A stretch of DNA of 64,000 nt from Chroococcopsis sp964623815 (GTDB lineage Bacteria > Cyanobacteriota > Cyanobacteriia > Cyanobacteriales > Microcystaceae): contig CAZUVR010000020.1 in assembly GCA_964623815.1 (NCBI GenBank), positions 1 through 64,000 on the forward strand. Direction: 5' to 3'. Position 1 is the first letter of the stretch; each line of letters starts with the position of its first letter. Positions 44,111-53,122 of the stretch are shown here, piece after piece. Both the position numbers and the translations under genes were made by a program. The notes under the pieces were generated by a model. The model searched no databases and was not told where the DNA came from. It worked only from the letters and a program-made list of their open reading frames with translations.

Positions 44111-45109
44111 CTAACGTTTAGCTGGTGCTGAACTTGAGGGAGCGGGGCTACTTGCCGGTTTAGTCGTGAACATTTGGAAGAGACTAAAGCCTACAAATGC
44201 GGCTAGAGCTACTCCGCCGATCGCGGCGAGTATTTTCGCTCCCTTACGAGGATCAGGCGTTTCGACGCTATCTTCTTCCGGATCTTCGCTATGGGCAAAA
44301 CGATGATAGAGGAAGTCTAGGGCATAATTACGCAGTTCGTAATAACGGGGATCTTCTGTAATCCTAGACCGAACTCGGGGGCGAGAAAAGGGGATAGTGA
44401 GAATTTCCCCGATTTTAGCCGAGGGGCCGTTAGTCATCATCACCAAGCGATCGCTCAAGAACAGCGCTTCGTCAATATCGTGGGTGATCATCAGGACAGT
44501 TAAATTATTTTCCCGCCAGATTTTTAACAATTCTTCCTGTAATTCCTCTTTGGTGATCGCGTCTAAAGCGCCGAAAGGTTCATCGAGGATCAGGATTTGC
44601 GGGCGGATGGCAAGGGCGCGGGCGATCGCTACCCGCTGTTTCATACCCCCCGATAATTGGGCTGGTTTTTTCTGTGCGGCTTCTGTCAATCCCACCATCG
44701 CTAAATTCTGCTCGACGATGGCAACTTTTTCCTCGTGAGTCTTTTCGGGATATACCGAGTTAACGGCGATGTAAACGTTCTCGAAAGCGGTTTTCCAGGG
44801 GAGCAGACAGTAGTTTTGAAATACCATCATGCGATCGGGCCCGGGGGCCGTCACTTTCTTGTCTTCTAATAATATCTCTCCCGTAGTGGGTTGAGAAAAT
44901 CCTGCCACCATGTTCAGTAAAGTAGACTTACCACAGCCTGAGTGACCTATAATACAGATGAACTCACCATGATTGACGGTTAAATCTACACCGTCGAGGA
45001 CGGTATAAACGCCGTTGCTGGTGGGGTAGGATTTAGATACACCCTTAACACTGAGTAATTGTTGCTTATTTTCCGTTAATTGTGCGGTCATTTTATTGCT
45101 AGTCTGCAT
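44111..45109 (-). CDS. nrtD: nitrate ABC transporter ATP-binding protein NrtD
   Basis: A 332-residue ATPase: Walker A GHSGCGKST, signature LSGGMKQRVAIARAL, Walker B ILILDEPFGALD, switch ITHDIDEAL. Residues about 1-270 are the standard NrtD. A C-terminal extension contains one membrane helix (ILAAIGGVALAAFVGFSLF) and an Ala/Ser/Pro tail, which short NrtD proteins lack. It works with NrtC and the NrtB permease. Last gene of nrtABCD, 7 nt after nrtC. Confidence 0.93.
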   Translation of the reverse strand: MQTSNKMTAQLTENKQQLLSVKGVSKSYPTSNGVYTVLDGVDLTVNHGEFICIIGHSGCGKSTLLNMVAGFSQPTTGEILLEDKKVTAPGPDRMMVFQNYCLLPWKTAFENVYIAVNSVYPEKTHEEKVAIVEQNLAMVGLTEAAQKKPAQLSGGMKQRVAIARALAIRPQILILDEPFGALDAITKEELQEELLKIWRENNLTVLMITHDIDEALFLSDRLVMMTNGPSAKIGEILTIPFSRPRVRSRITEDPRYYELRNYALDFLYHRFAHSEDPEEDSVETPDPRKGAKILAAIGGVALAAFVGFSLFQMFTTKPASSPAPSSSAPAKR

Positions 45110-45116
45110 AAGTCTT

Positions 45117-47120
45117 TTAGGGATTAACTTCGGAGAGGGGATTATCTAAGAGAATTTCGCTAACGCGGTAGTCACGACGGATGGAAAAACGTTCTAGGTA
45201 AGCGATCGGATCATCGGGATTAAAGACCATACCATCGAAGAGAGAGAAGCTATGACGGGAGTTTTCCATATCTGGTAAATTTAACTGACGACAGGCTTCG
45301 CTGAATAAGTCACTACGGCGCACCCTTTCTAAAATTTCCACCCAGTTACGGGGGAAGGGAGCGTAACCCCATCGGGCGAGTTGGGTGAGTATCCATAAAT
45401 CCTCGGCTCTGCCTGGGCAGTTAGCCTGATCCACGTAGAATTGATAGAAACGGTTGATATTCTCTTTGACTCCGCCTCGATCGTAAGGATCGACGAAGCC
45501 AGGGCGAGTATACTCAGGCAATGAACCTACATAGTGAGGCTGACATAGCATCCCCACTATTTCCTCGCGGTTGCGTCTATCGTCGCAGTATTCGCAGGCT
45601 CTAAGCAACGCCCGAACCAGGGCGATATGAGTTTGGGGATACATAGCTGACCAATCTTCCCTGATACCGAGAACTTTTTCCGGGTGTCCGGGCCATATAT
45701 CTAAGTCGGTGGCTACTATATAGCCCAATTCTTCCCCTACGGCGCGGGAGTTCCAAGGTTCACCGACGCAGTAGCCTTCAATATTTCCGCTCTTGAGATG
45801 GGATACCATTAAGGGTGGGGAAATCATCGTCAGGCTCACGTCTCGATCGGGGTCAATACCTCCAGAGGCTAACCAGTAGCGTAACATGAGATTGTGCATG
45901 GAAGAGGGATGCACTACCCCGAAGGTGGCTATTTTATCGGGATTCTGACTCAATGCCATTTTTAAATCGGCTACCGTTTCCACTCCCATCTCTTTGAAAT
46001 GATTGTTGAGGGTGATGGCGTTACCGTTCCTGCTCAGTACAAGTGCATTAATGATGGGGATAGAGGGTTTATTACCCGCGCCGATAGTCATGGCGAGGGG
46101 CATCCCCGCCACCATCTGGGCCGCGTCTAATCTTCTTTCTGCTACACCCTGCGCTATGGCTTTCCAGCTCGGCTCTCGGATTAAGTTAACCTGTTCAAAT
46201 CCTTCTTCTTGGAAGAAACCTTTTTCTTGGGCGACGACTAGTGGGGCGCAGTCGGTGAGGGGTATAAAACCGATGTCGAGAATAGTTTTCTCGATGCCGT
46301 TGCTTGAGAATGGGGTGGCTGGAATCTGTACCACCTGCTTAACCCGTTTTTGTTGGTTGAGGAAGTATACCATCTCGTTACGCAGTCCGTAATATTGAGG
46401 GTGATTGACTACCTCTAAGCGTTTACGAGGGCGGGGAATCGGTACTTCCAAAATCTGACCGATGTGGGCAGCAGGGCCTGTGGTTAACATTACCACTCGA
46501 TCGGACAGTAATAAGGCTTCGTCTACATCGTGCGTCACCATGATACAAGTGACATGATTTTCCTCGACGATTTCCATCAGTCTCTCTTGTAGACTACCCC
46601 GGGTGAGCGCGTCTAATGCGCCGAAAGGTTCATCGAGTAATAGAACTTTGGGACGTAAGGAGAGGGCACGGGCGATCGCTACCCTCTGTTTCATCCCCCC
46701 CGATAGTTCCCCAGGTAGCTTATTGGCGGCGTGGCGCAGGTGTACCATATCGATGCTCTGCTCGATGATGCCTTTACGTTCGCCCTTGGGTAAGTGTTTT
46801 AAGACTCGATTCACGCCGAGGGCGATGTTTTCTCGCACCGTCAGCCAAGGGAGGAGAGAGTAGTTCTGGAATACTACCATGCGATCGGGCCCCGGTTCGG
46901 TAATCTGTTTACCTTCGAGAACTACGCCCCCAGTAGTGGGAGAATCAAGCCCTGCCACCATGTTGAGTAGGGTTGATTTACCGCAACCAGAATGACCGAT
47001 GAGGGAAACGAATTCACCTTTATTAATTTTTAGCTCGATATTTTTCAGGGCGATATATTGACCGCCATCAGGGAGAGAAAAGACTTTATCTAAGTGATCG
47101 ATTTCTATAAATGCTGACAT
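45117..47120 (-). CDS. nrtC: nitrate ABC transporter ATP-binding/regulatory protein NrtC
   Basis: A 667-residue fusion. Residues 1-255 are an ATPase (GHSGCGKST, LSGGMKQRVAIARALSLRPK, LLLDEPFGALD). Residues about 280-660 are an NrtA-like substrate-binding domain (DIGFIPLTDCAPLVVAQEKGFF, SGNIEGYCVGEPWNSRA). In Synechococcus the NrtA-like domain is needed for ammonium-promoted inhibition of nitrate uptake. The start is the ATG 207 nt after nrtB, beyond the repeat array. Confidence 0.96.
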   Translation of the reverse strand: MSAFIEIDHLDKVFSLPDGGQYIALKNIELKINKGEFVSLIGHSGCGKSTLLNMVAGLDSPTTGGVVLEGKQITEPGPDRMVVFQNYSLLPWLTVRENIALGVNRVLKHLPKGERKGIIEQSIDMVHLRHAANKLPGELSGGMKQRVAIARALSLRPKVLLLDEPFGALDALTRGSLQERLMEIVEENHVTCIMVTHDVDEALLLSDRVVMLTTGPAAHIGQILEVPIPRPRKRLEVVNHPQYYGLRNEMVYFLNQQKRVKQVVQIPATPFSSNGIEKTILDIGFIPLTDCAPLVVAQEKGFFQEEGFEQVNLIREPSWKAIAQGVAERRLDAAQMVAGMPLAMTIGAGNKPSIPIINALVLSRNGNAITLNNHFKEMGVETVADLKMALSQNPDKIATFGVVHPSSMHNLMLRYWLASGGIDPDRDVSLTMISPPLMVSHLKSGNIEGYCVGEPWNSRAVGEELGYIVATDLDIWPGHPEKVLGIREDWSAMYPQTHIALVRALLRACEYCDDRRNREEIVGMLCQPHYVGSLPEYTRPGFVDPYDRGGVKENINRFYQFYVDQANCPGRAEDLWILTQLARWGYAPFPRNWVEILERVRRSDLFSEACRQLNLPDMENSRHSFSLFDGMVFNPDDPIAYLERFSIRRDYRVSEILLDNPLSEVNP

Positions 47121-47130
47121 GATTTTTATG

Positions 47131-47335
47131 GGGCTGGGAGTTGGGAGTTGGGAGTGCGCCGCTCAGTTGGGAGTGCGCCGCTCAGTTGGGAGTGCGCCGC
47201 TCAGTTGGGAGTTGGGAATTGGGAATTGGGATTTGGGAATTGGGAGTGCGCCGCTCAGTTGGGAGTTGGGAGTTTATAAATAGGTGCTTAGCCAATCCCC
47301 AATTCCTAACTCCTATCCCCCAATTCCTATTTCTT
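47131..47335. repeat. heptamer and 19-nt tandem repeats between nrtB and nrtC
   Basis: TTGGGAG-type heptamers, into which GTGCGCCGCTCAG is inserted. The combined 19-nt unit (TTGGGAGTGCGCCGCTCAG) occurs three times head to tail at 47148-47204 and once more at 47240-47258. The complementary form (CCCAATTCCTAACTCC) is at about 47296-47330. The array lies inside the nrt operon's untranslated spacer. Confidence 0.85.
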
Positions 47336-48157
47336 TTCTGGGGGGACGACTAGAGAACCAATACTGCCTACCAAGCGATCGAGCAAGAAGCCCACTATAC
47401 CCACATAAACTAGGGCGAGGATGATTTCACTCAACATGGAACTATTCCAGGCATCCCAGATAAAGAAGCCGATTCCCACACCACCAATTAACATTTCCGC
47501 CGCTACGATCGCCAACCAAGATAAACCTATCCCTATTCTCAATCCAGTGAATACGTAGGGAACGGTAGCGGGAAATAACACATTAGTAAAATATTCTATT
47601 TTTGATAGTTTAAGCACTTTGGAAACATTCTTATAATCCTGCGGTACTTGTTGCACCCCTACCGCCGTATTGATAATAATTGGCCAGATAGCGGTAATAA
47701 AAATTACGAAGATAGCGGAAGGTTCGTTATTACGAAAAGCGGCCAGAGAAATCGGTAGCCAGGCGAGAGGGGGAACCGTTCGTAAGATTTGGAAAATTGG
47801 GTCGATCGAATTATAAACTAAAGCACTACTGCCGATTAGAATGCCCAGAGCGATACCAGCGATCGCCGCTAAACTAAATCCAACCGCTACCCTTTGTAAA
47901 CTAGCTAAAATTTGCCAGAACAAACCTTTATCTGTACCCCCGTTATCGAAGAAGGGGTCAAAAATTAGTTCGTGAGTGTCTTGAAAAACCCTAATCGGGC
48001 TTGGAATTGCTGAATCTGGACTCCAACAAAATATTTGCCAGATAGTTAATAAGATTAATAAAGCCAATAAAGGAGAAAGTATTTTAGGGTAACTTTTTTG
48101 TAGTAACTTAACCCATTGATTAGATTTGGAACGACGGGGAACAGAAGATATAGCCAT
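47327..48157 (-). CDS. nrtB: nitrate ABC transporter permease NrtB
   Basis: A 276-residue permease from the ATG at 48157 (MAISSVPRRSKSN); a TTG at 48217 would extend into the nrtA-nrtB hairpin. About six membrane helices; the cytoplasmic coupling loop is TVPPLAWLPISLAAFRNNEPSAIFV and LFPATVPYVFTGLRIGIG is the BPD-type EAA-like region. It forms the transmembrane channel for nitrate/nitrite. Confidence 0.95.
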   Translation of the reverse strand: MAISSVPRRSKSNQWVKLLQKSYPKILSPLLALLILLTIWQIFCWSPDSAIPSPIRVFQDTHELIFDPFFDNGGTDKGLFWQILASLQRVAVGFSLAAIAGIALGILIGSSALVYNSIDPIFQILRTVPPLAWLPISLAAFRNNEPSAIFVIFITAIWPIIINTAVGVQQVPQDYKNVSKVLKLSKIEYFTNVLFPATVPYVFTGLRIGIGLSWLAIVAAEMLIGGVGIGFFIWDAWNSSMLSEIILALVYVGIVGFLLDRLVGSIGSLVVPPEKK

Positions 48158-48196
48158 ATTAGATGATAGGGGGATTTGGGAATAGGGAGTCGAGAG

Positions 48197-48217
48197 TTGG
48201 GGGATATTTTCCCCCAA
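48197..48217 (-). other. perfect hairpin between nrtA and nrtB
   Basis: TTGGGGG (48197-48203) and CCCCCAA (48211-48217) around a 7-nt loop, 10 nt after nrtA. Heptamers at about 48169-48200 lie alongside. It could stabilise the nrtA end or reduce read-through, so that binding protein exceeds permease. Confidence 0.5.
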
Positions 48218-48227
48218 TCAATGAAGT

Positions 48228-49577
48228 TTAAGCTTTTTTAATTTTGAGAGATTTCAAGTAAGCTGCGGGATTTTCGGGGTCGAATTTAACGCCATCAAAG
48301 AAAGTTTCTACCCCGCGAGAAGAAGTGCTGGGAATTTCTGCCTCTGCTACGCCGACAGCTTTAGCCGCTTCTCTCCAAATATCCTCACGGTTGACTTTAT
48401 CTACTAAGACTTTGACATCGGTATCGGCTGGAATATAGCCCCAGCGTATTTCCTCGGTCATAAACCAGGTATCGTGGCTCTTATAAGGGAAAGAAGCGTT
48501 ATCAGCCCAGAATTTCATCGCTACAGGGCTATTTTCTACCTTACGCCCGTTACCGTAGTCGATATTACCCTGTAGGCGACCTAATATATCTTCGGGTTTA
48601 ATTTTTAACCACTCACGTTTTGAGATGATTTCTGCCATCTCTTTTTTGTTTTCCGCTTTGTCGCACCACTGTTGAGCTTCGATAATGGCCATTGTTAAGG
48701 CTTTAGCGGCTTTGGGGTGTTTGTCTACCCAGTCGGCTCTGAGTGTGAAAGCTTTTTCAGGATGGTCTTTCCAAAGTTCACCCGTGGTTAATGCCGTGTA
48801 ACCTAGATTTTGTGCGACTAGTTGGGCGTTCCAGGGTTCGCCTACGCAGAAAGCTTCCATCGTGCCTACTTTCATATTAGCTACCATCTGTGCAGGAGGA
48901 ACGACGATAAGGGATAAATCTTGATTGGGGTTGATGCCCCCAGAAGCTAGCCAATAGCGCATCCAAAGATCATGAGTACCCCCAGGGAAAGTAACAGCCG
49001 CTTTGATCTCTTTACCAGAGGCTTTAGATTTTAGGAAAACCTCTTTCAGGGGGCTACTATCAGTGTTAATTTTTAGGTCAGCTTTACTGTTAGTTACCGA
49101 AATAGCCTGTCCGTTTGTATTCAAACGGGCGAGAATGTACATGGGAACCGGCTGTTTAGTAATCTTACCTAGCGTCATCAAGTAGGGCATGGGCGAGAGA
49201 ATGTGAGCTCCATCAATCCCGTTACCTCCCGAGCCTAATTCTAGATTGTCTCTGGTGGCAGCCCAAGAAGCCTGTTTTAAGACTTCCACATCTGGCATAC
49301 CGTGTTTAGCGAAGAAGCCTTTTTCTTTAGCTATGATCAGGGGCGCAGAGTCTGTCAGTGCAATAAATCCTAATTTAGCCGTGGTTACTTCGGGCGCTTC
49401 TGCGGCTCCCGTCGCCGCCGGGGTAGTTCCCGCATTAGTAGCGGTATTGTCGGCTGTAGCATTGTTAGCGGTTGGACTGTTACCACTTTGAGAACCGGCA
49501 CAACCGTGTAGGATAGCAGTACCTAGAGCGGTAGCCCCAGCAGTTAGAATGAATTTGCGTCTAGAAAGTTGACTCAT
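48228..49577 (-). CDS. nrtA: nitrate ABC transporter substrate-binding lipoprotein NrtA
   Basis: A 449-residue protein. The start MSQLSRRKFILTAG has a twin-arginine-like motif, and ILHGC gives a lipobox with C26. A Thr/Ala-rich linker (about 30-65) precedes the binding domain (AKLGFIALTDSAPLIIAKEKGFF, MEAFCVGEPWNAQ). It captures nitrate and nitrite at the outer face of the cytoplasmic membrane. First gene of nrtABCD, behind an NtcA promoter. Confidence 0.97.
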   Translation of the reverse strand: MSQLSRRKFILTAGATALGTAILHGCAGSQSGNSPTANNATADNTATNAGTTPAATGAAEAPEVTTAKLGFIALTDSAPLIIAKEKGFFAKHGMPDVEVLKQASWAATRDNLELGSGGNGIDGAHILSPMPYLMTLGKITKQPVPMYILARLNTNGQAISVTNSKADLKINTDSSPLKEVFLKSKASGKEIKAAVTFPGGTHDLWMRYWLASGGINPNQDLSLIVVPPAQMVANMKVGTMEAFCVGEPWNAQLVAQNLGYTALTTGELWKDHPEKAFTLRADWVDKHPKAAKALTMAIIEAQQWCDKAENKKEMAEIISKREWLKIKPEDILGRLQGNIDYGNGRKVENSPVAMKFWADNASFPYKSHDTWFMTEEIRWGYIPADTDVKVLVDKVNREDIWREAAKAVGVAEAEIPSTSSRGVETFFDGVKFDPENPAAYLKSLKIKKA

Positions 49578-49940
49578 GATGAAGATGAATTGTGAATAAA
49601 AATAATGTTCTGATTGTTAATTTCAGTCCAGTTACTTACTGACTCACTCTCTCTATTTCAATCTCTCAAAAGCCTATTAATACTAGTTTCTGGTGAGGTT
49701 TACTGCACTGAAAGAGTCTCTTTATGAGCGTTTTTTTTGTAAGTAATTGATATTAAATTTACAGTCTTTAAACAGAAAAATCGTATAGATTGTTACAAAA
49801 TATTTCTAGTCATGCAAATTAAACATATCAAAATGAGACTAACGCATAAAGCTGGGGCTGACAGGTAAGCAATAAGAAAGTAGGCAAGAGTGCTATAAAT
49901 AGATGAGGAGACTAATAAGGGTTAAATAGAGGAGATAGAC
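49578..49940. other. nrtA-gumC divergent intergenic region
   Basis: A 363-nt gap. It holds the NtcA promoter of nrtA (49756-49796) and a roughly 170-nt nrtA leader with no obvious strong hairpin. The part before the GumC-like gene (49800-49940) contains only an 18-codon chance frame and a GAGGAG Shine-Dalgarno at about 49930. Confidence 0.6.
49756..49796 (-). promoter_or_regulatory. NtcA-activated promoter of nrtABCD
   Basis: On the minus strand GTA-ACAATCTA-TAC (49783-49796) is a perfect GTA-N8-TAC NtcA box. Exactly 21 nt later comes TAAATT (49756-49761), fitting the -10 form TAN3T. This is the class II NtcA layout, which activates transcription under nitrogen limitation. Confidence 0.85.
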
Positions 49941-51266
49941 ATGAATCAGATGGGTGCAGAAGCAAAAGATGATAAATATTTCTCTAAGCAAACTTCTTCT
50001 CGTTGGTTGAGATACGGGGGTTTAACCACCACTGCCATAATCGCCTTAACCGCTTCGACAGCCCTCTGGACTACCCAGAATCAACCTCTATACAAGGGAA
50101 AATTTCAGCTCTTAGCCAATCAAGATTCTACTGATACTATAACCGTTGATACCCAGAAACAGCTCTTAGCTAGCCAGAAAGTTCTCCAACCCCTGGCTAA
50201 AAAAATTGACGTTAGTAATTTGTCTCTAGAGCGTCTACCGAACACTACAGTCATCGAAGTTTCCTATCGCAACGCCGAACCACAAAAAATTATGGCGGCT
50301 TTGAACGAGCTATCGAAGCTTTATCTGAGCTACGGGCAGACGGTGAACAAAGTGCCCGTAGAGCGTAGTTCAACCTATGTGGAGAAACAAGTCAGCCAGT
50401 TACGCGAAAAAGTTAAACAGCAACAGGATAAGTTAGAGAAATTACGTCAATCCCAACAATCTTTAACCCCTCAAGAAAGAAGTCAATATTTGAACGACCA
50501 ACTAGCGGCGGTACAGAATCAATTAACCGAAACAAAGATTCGATTGGGAGAGGCTAATACTTTAGTGACAAGCCTAACCCAACAAGTACAATTGACCCCC
50601 CCAGAAGCGATCGCGGCTAGTGGCTTGAATAATGCCAACCGTTATCAAGGTTTATTAAATAAATTACAGGAGTTGGATGTAGATATAGCTAAGCAGTCAG
50701 CGGTATTTAAGGAAGATAGCCCAGTCATACAAACCTTAACCGAACAACGCTCTAAATTATCTACTCTAGCTAATGAAGAGGCGAGAAAACTTTTAGGCAA
50801 AGAAGCTGGTAAAGTTCAAAATTTGCCCCTAGAAATATCCCCCAATCCCGTCAAAGAAAACCTGAGTAAGCAGTTAATCGAAACCACCAACGCCCTACAA
50901 GTATTAAATCAGAGAGAAACTATTTTAGAGGGACACCTTAAGCAAATACAAGAGGAAATAGAGAGAATGCCCCGTATCGCTAAAGAATACGAGCAATTAC
51001 AGCAAAGTTTACAGCTCTATACCGATAGCCTTGCCCGTTATCAAGCGACGCAGGAGAAATTAAAACTCGAAGAATCCAAAACTGTTAATTTCTTCACCTT
51101 GATTTCTCCCCCGGCTCTCAACCCTGAGCCGACTTACCCCTCTCTCCCCTATAATCTCGCTCTCGCAGCCGTAACCGGTTTGATATTCGGGTTAGCATCT
51201 GCGGCGGCTATAGATGTATTTAATACTAATTTTTACCCCGAAGATTTACGTAACGTAATTGAATAA
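49941..51266 (+). CDS. Wzz/GumC-like polysaccharide chain-length protein
   Basis: A 441-residue inner-membrane protein. One helix near residue 25-45 and one near 405-430 (NLALAAVTGLIFGLASAAA) flank a large periplasmic part with strong coiled coil (about 150-220 and 300-380; REKVKQQQDKLEKLRQSQQ). There is a Pro-rich PPALNPEPTYPSLP before the last helix, as in Wzz/GumC. It lacks a tyrosine kinase domain. Predicted to control exopolysaccharide export length. Its stop abuts the photolyase gene. Confidence 0.78.
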   Translation: MNQMGAEAKDDKYFSKQTSSRWLRYGGLTTTAIIALTASTALWTTQNQPLYKGKFQLLANQDSTDTITVDTQKQLLASQKVLQPLAKKIDVSNLSLERLPNTTVIEVSYRNAEPQKIMAALNELSKLYLSYGQTVNKVPVERSSTYVEKQVSQLREKVKQQQDKLEKLRQSQQSLTPQERSQYLNDQLAAVQNQLTETKIRLGEANTLVTSLTQQVQLTPPEAIAASGLNNANRYQGLLNKLQELDVDIAKQSAVFKEDSPVIQTLTEQRSKLSTLANEEARKLLGKEAGKVQNLPLEISPNPVKENLSKQLIETTNALQVLNQRETILEGHLKQIQEEIERMPRIAKEYEQLQQSLQLYTDSLARYQATQEKLKLEESKTVNFFTLISPPALNPEPTYPSLPYNLALAAVTGLIFGLASAAAIDVFNTNFYPEDLRNVIE

Positions 51267-52790
51267 ATGACTATCGGAATATGGATTCTAGGCGACCAAT
51301 TAAACCAGCAACAATCAGCTTTATTAAGTTGTGCCTTAGATAAAGAATCTACTCCCGTTATTTTAATAGAATCCCGTTCTCATGCCCGATTGCGCCCATA
51401 TCACAAACAAAAATTAGTCTTGGTTTGGTCGGCAATGCGTCACTTTGCCCGAGAATTAACCGCAGATGGGTGGCGGGTTACTTATAAAATTGACGAGGAT
51501 TTCCTCGCTCCCTTGAAAAAGTGGATAGAGGAGATGGGGATAACGCAATTAAGATTGATGATGCCCAACGATCGATCGTTTCTCCCCTTAATACAAAGTA
51601 TAGATCTCGGATGTCGGCTAAATCTCATTCCTAACAATCATTTTCTCTGGTCAAGGGAACAGTTTAAAATTTGGGCTGATGGGAGAAAGCGCCTAATATT
51701 GGAGGATTTTTATCGGGAAAGCCGGAAACGTTTTAAAATTCTGATCGATGGCGCTCAACCAGTAGGTGGAAAATGGAATTTTGATAAACAAAACCGCCAG
51801 CCACCAAAGGGCAAATTAAACACCCCCGCGCCCCTAACTTTTACTCCCGATGAGATTACCTCTACCGTCATCGAAGAAGTAAAATCTCTGCCTTTTCCCA
51901 CCTACGGAGAGTTAGAATCGTTCGGGTGGGGGGTGACGAGAGAGCAAGCCTTAGAGGTATTGGAGGAATTCATCACCGAGCGCTTACCCCTATTCGGCCC
52001 CTATCAAGACGCGATGGTGACGGGGGAATTTACTCTCTGGCACGGCTTAATATCACCTTACCTTAATATCGGGTTAATCACCCCCCTAGAAGTAGTGGAG
52101 AGGGCTGAAAAAGCCTATTACGATGAAGGTTTAGAAATCAATAGCGTCGAGGGCTTCATTCGTCAGGTAATGGGATGGCGCGAGTATATGTATGGCGTTT
52201 ATCACTATGTAGATGCAGATTATTTTCAATCCAATTGGTTTAACCATACAGAGCCTTTGCCGGATTTCTACTGGGATAGTAATTTGACTCAGATGAATTG
52301 CCTGCGCCAGTGTTTATCTCAAGTGGAGGTAACTGGTTACGGGCATCACATACAGAGATTGATGGTGTTGAATAATTTCGCTTTAATCGCGGGGGTTGCT
52401 CCAGGAGAAATCGAAAATTGGTTTCACTCGGCTTTTATCGATGCCTATGATTGGGTGATGCAGACAAACGTGTTAGGTATGGGGCAATTTGCCGACGGGG
52501 GTTTATTGGCTTCTAAACCCTATGCGGCCTCGGCTAACTATATAAATAAGATGAGCGATTACTGTAAGGGTTGCGCCTACGATAAAAACGCGAGAATAGG
52601 TGACTCCGCCTGCCCCTTCAATACTTTTTACTGGGATTTCCTTATTCGCCACCGCTCTCAACTGCAATCTCAGGGTAGGATCAATATTATTCTCGGGAAT
52701 ATCGATCGTATTCCCGAAAACGAAATCACCGCCATCCGTCAACGGGCGGAAAAACTCAGGCGCGATTGGCCCGTTTCAGAAAATTTGTAA
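51267..52790 (+). CDS. iron-sulfur cryptochrome/photolyase-related protein (FeS-BCP family)
   Basis: A 507-residue protein of the photolyase-related family (PF04244). The N-terminal alpha/beta domain starts WILGDQLNQQQSALL. FAD-domain motifs include VEGFIRQVMGWREYMYG and WVMQTNVLGMGQFADGG. Cys in NCLRQC, YCKGC and DSACPF match the four ligands of the 4Fe-4S cluster in PhrB-type (6-4) photolyases. It probably repairs (6-4) photoproducts or senses light. The ATG follows the upstream stop with no gap. Confidence 0.9.
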   Translation: MTIGIWILGDQLNQQQSALLSCALDKESTPVILIESRSHARLRPYHKQKLVLVWSAMRHFARELTADGWRVTYKIDEDFLAPLKKWIEEMGITQLRLMMPNDRSFLPLIQSIDLGCRLNLIPNNHFLWSREQFKIWADGRKRLILEDFYRESRKRFKILIDGAQPVGGKWNFDKQNRQPPKGKLNTPAPLTFTPDEITSTVIEEVKSLPFPTYGELESFGWGVTREQALEVLEEFITERLPLFGPYQDAMVTGEFTLWHGLISPYLNIGLITPLEVVERAEKAYYDEGLEINSVEGFIRQVMGWREYMYGVYHYVDADYFQSNWFNHTEPLPDFYWDSNLTQMNCLRQCLSQVEVTGYGHHIQRLMVLNNFALIAGVAPGEIENWFHSAFIDAYDWVMQTNVLGMGQFADGGLLASKPYAASANYINKMSDYCKGCAYDKNARIGDSACPFNTFYWDFLIRHRSQLQSQGRINIILGNIDRIPENEITAIRQRAEKLRRDWPVSENL

Positions 52791-52809
52791 ATCTTATTTT
52801 TTTACTCGC

Positions 52810-52921
52810 CTTTCCCCAACTATTCCCCATGCTTTCCCCAAGTATTTTTGAGTTTTCCACAGTTTACCCAGGTTTTTCCCCAGGGTGATTACCAGTTATC
52901 GGCTTTTTAACCTCTGGATAA
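52810..52921. promoter_or_regulatory. phased DnaA-box-like motif array (origin-like)
   Basis: Six T-tract/CCCCA motifs on the plus strand, with C-runs starting at 52814, 52825, 52836, 52857, 52867 and 52878 (steps 11, 11, 21, 10, 11). One is exactly TTTTCCACA (52853-52861), the cyanobacterial DnaA box. One differs by a base (TTTTCCCCA, 52874-52882). TTATCCAGA lies on the minus strand at 52913-52921. An AT-rich stretch and the dyad GTTTA-TG-TAAAC (52950-52961) follow. It could also be bent promoter DNA. Confidence 0.4.
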
Positions 52922-53122
52922 TTTACCAGGTTTGTTAACCGTACACTGAGTTTATGTAAACTTGTGTAAAGAAAAACTGTCGCAAAGACCTATAACTTCG
53001 TAAATATAGAAATTTCCTAAAGAAACTTGTAGCATTTCGTCACATTGACAAGCCCGTCTTTTTTTCACACAATGGATACCACTGTCTCAAAAGGCAGCCC
53101 CATTAACAATGTTGAGGTGGCT

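Noticed and set aside
47148..47258. CRISPR-like array of 19-nt repeats
   Set aside because: Three copies are directly adjacent with no spacers, and the unit is built from the common heptamer; no cas genes are near.
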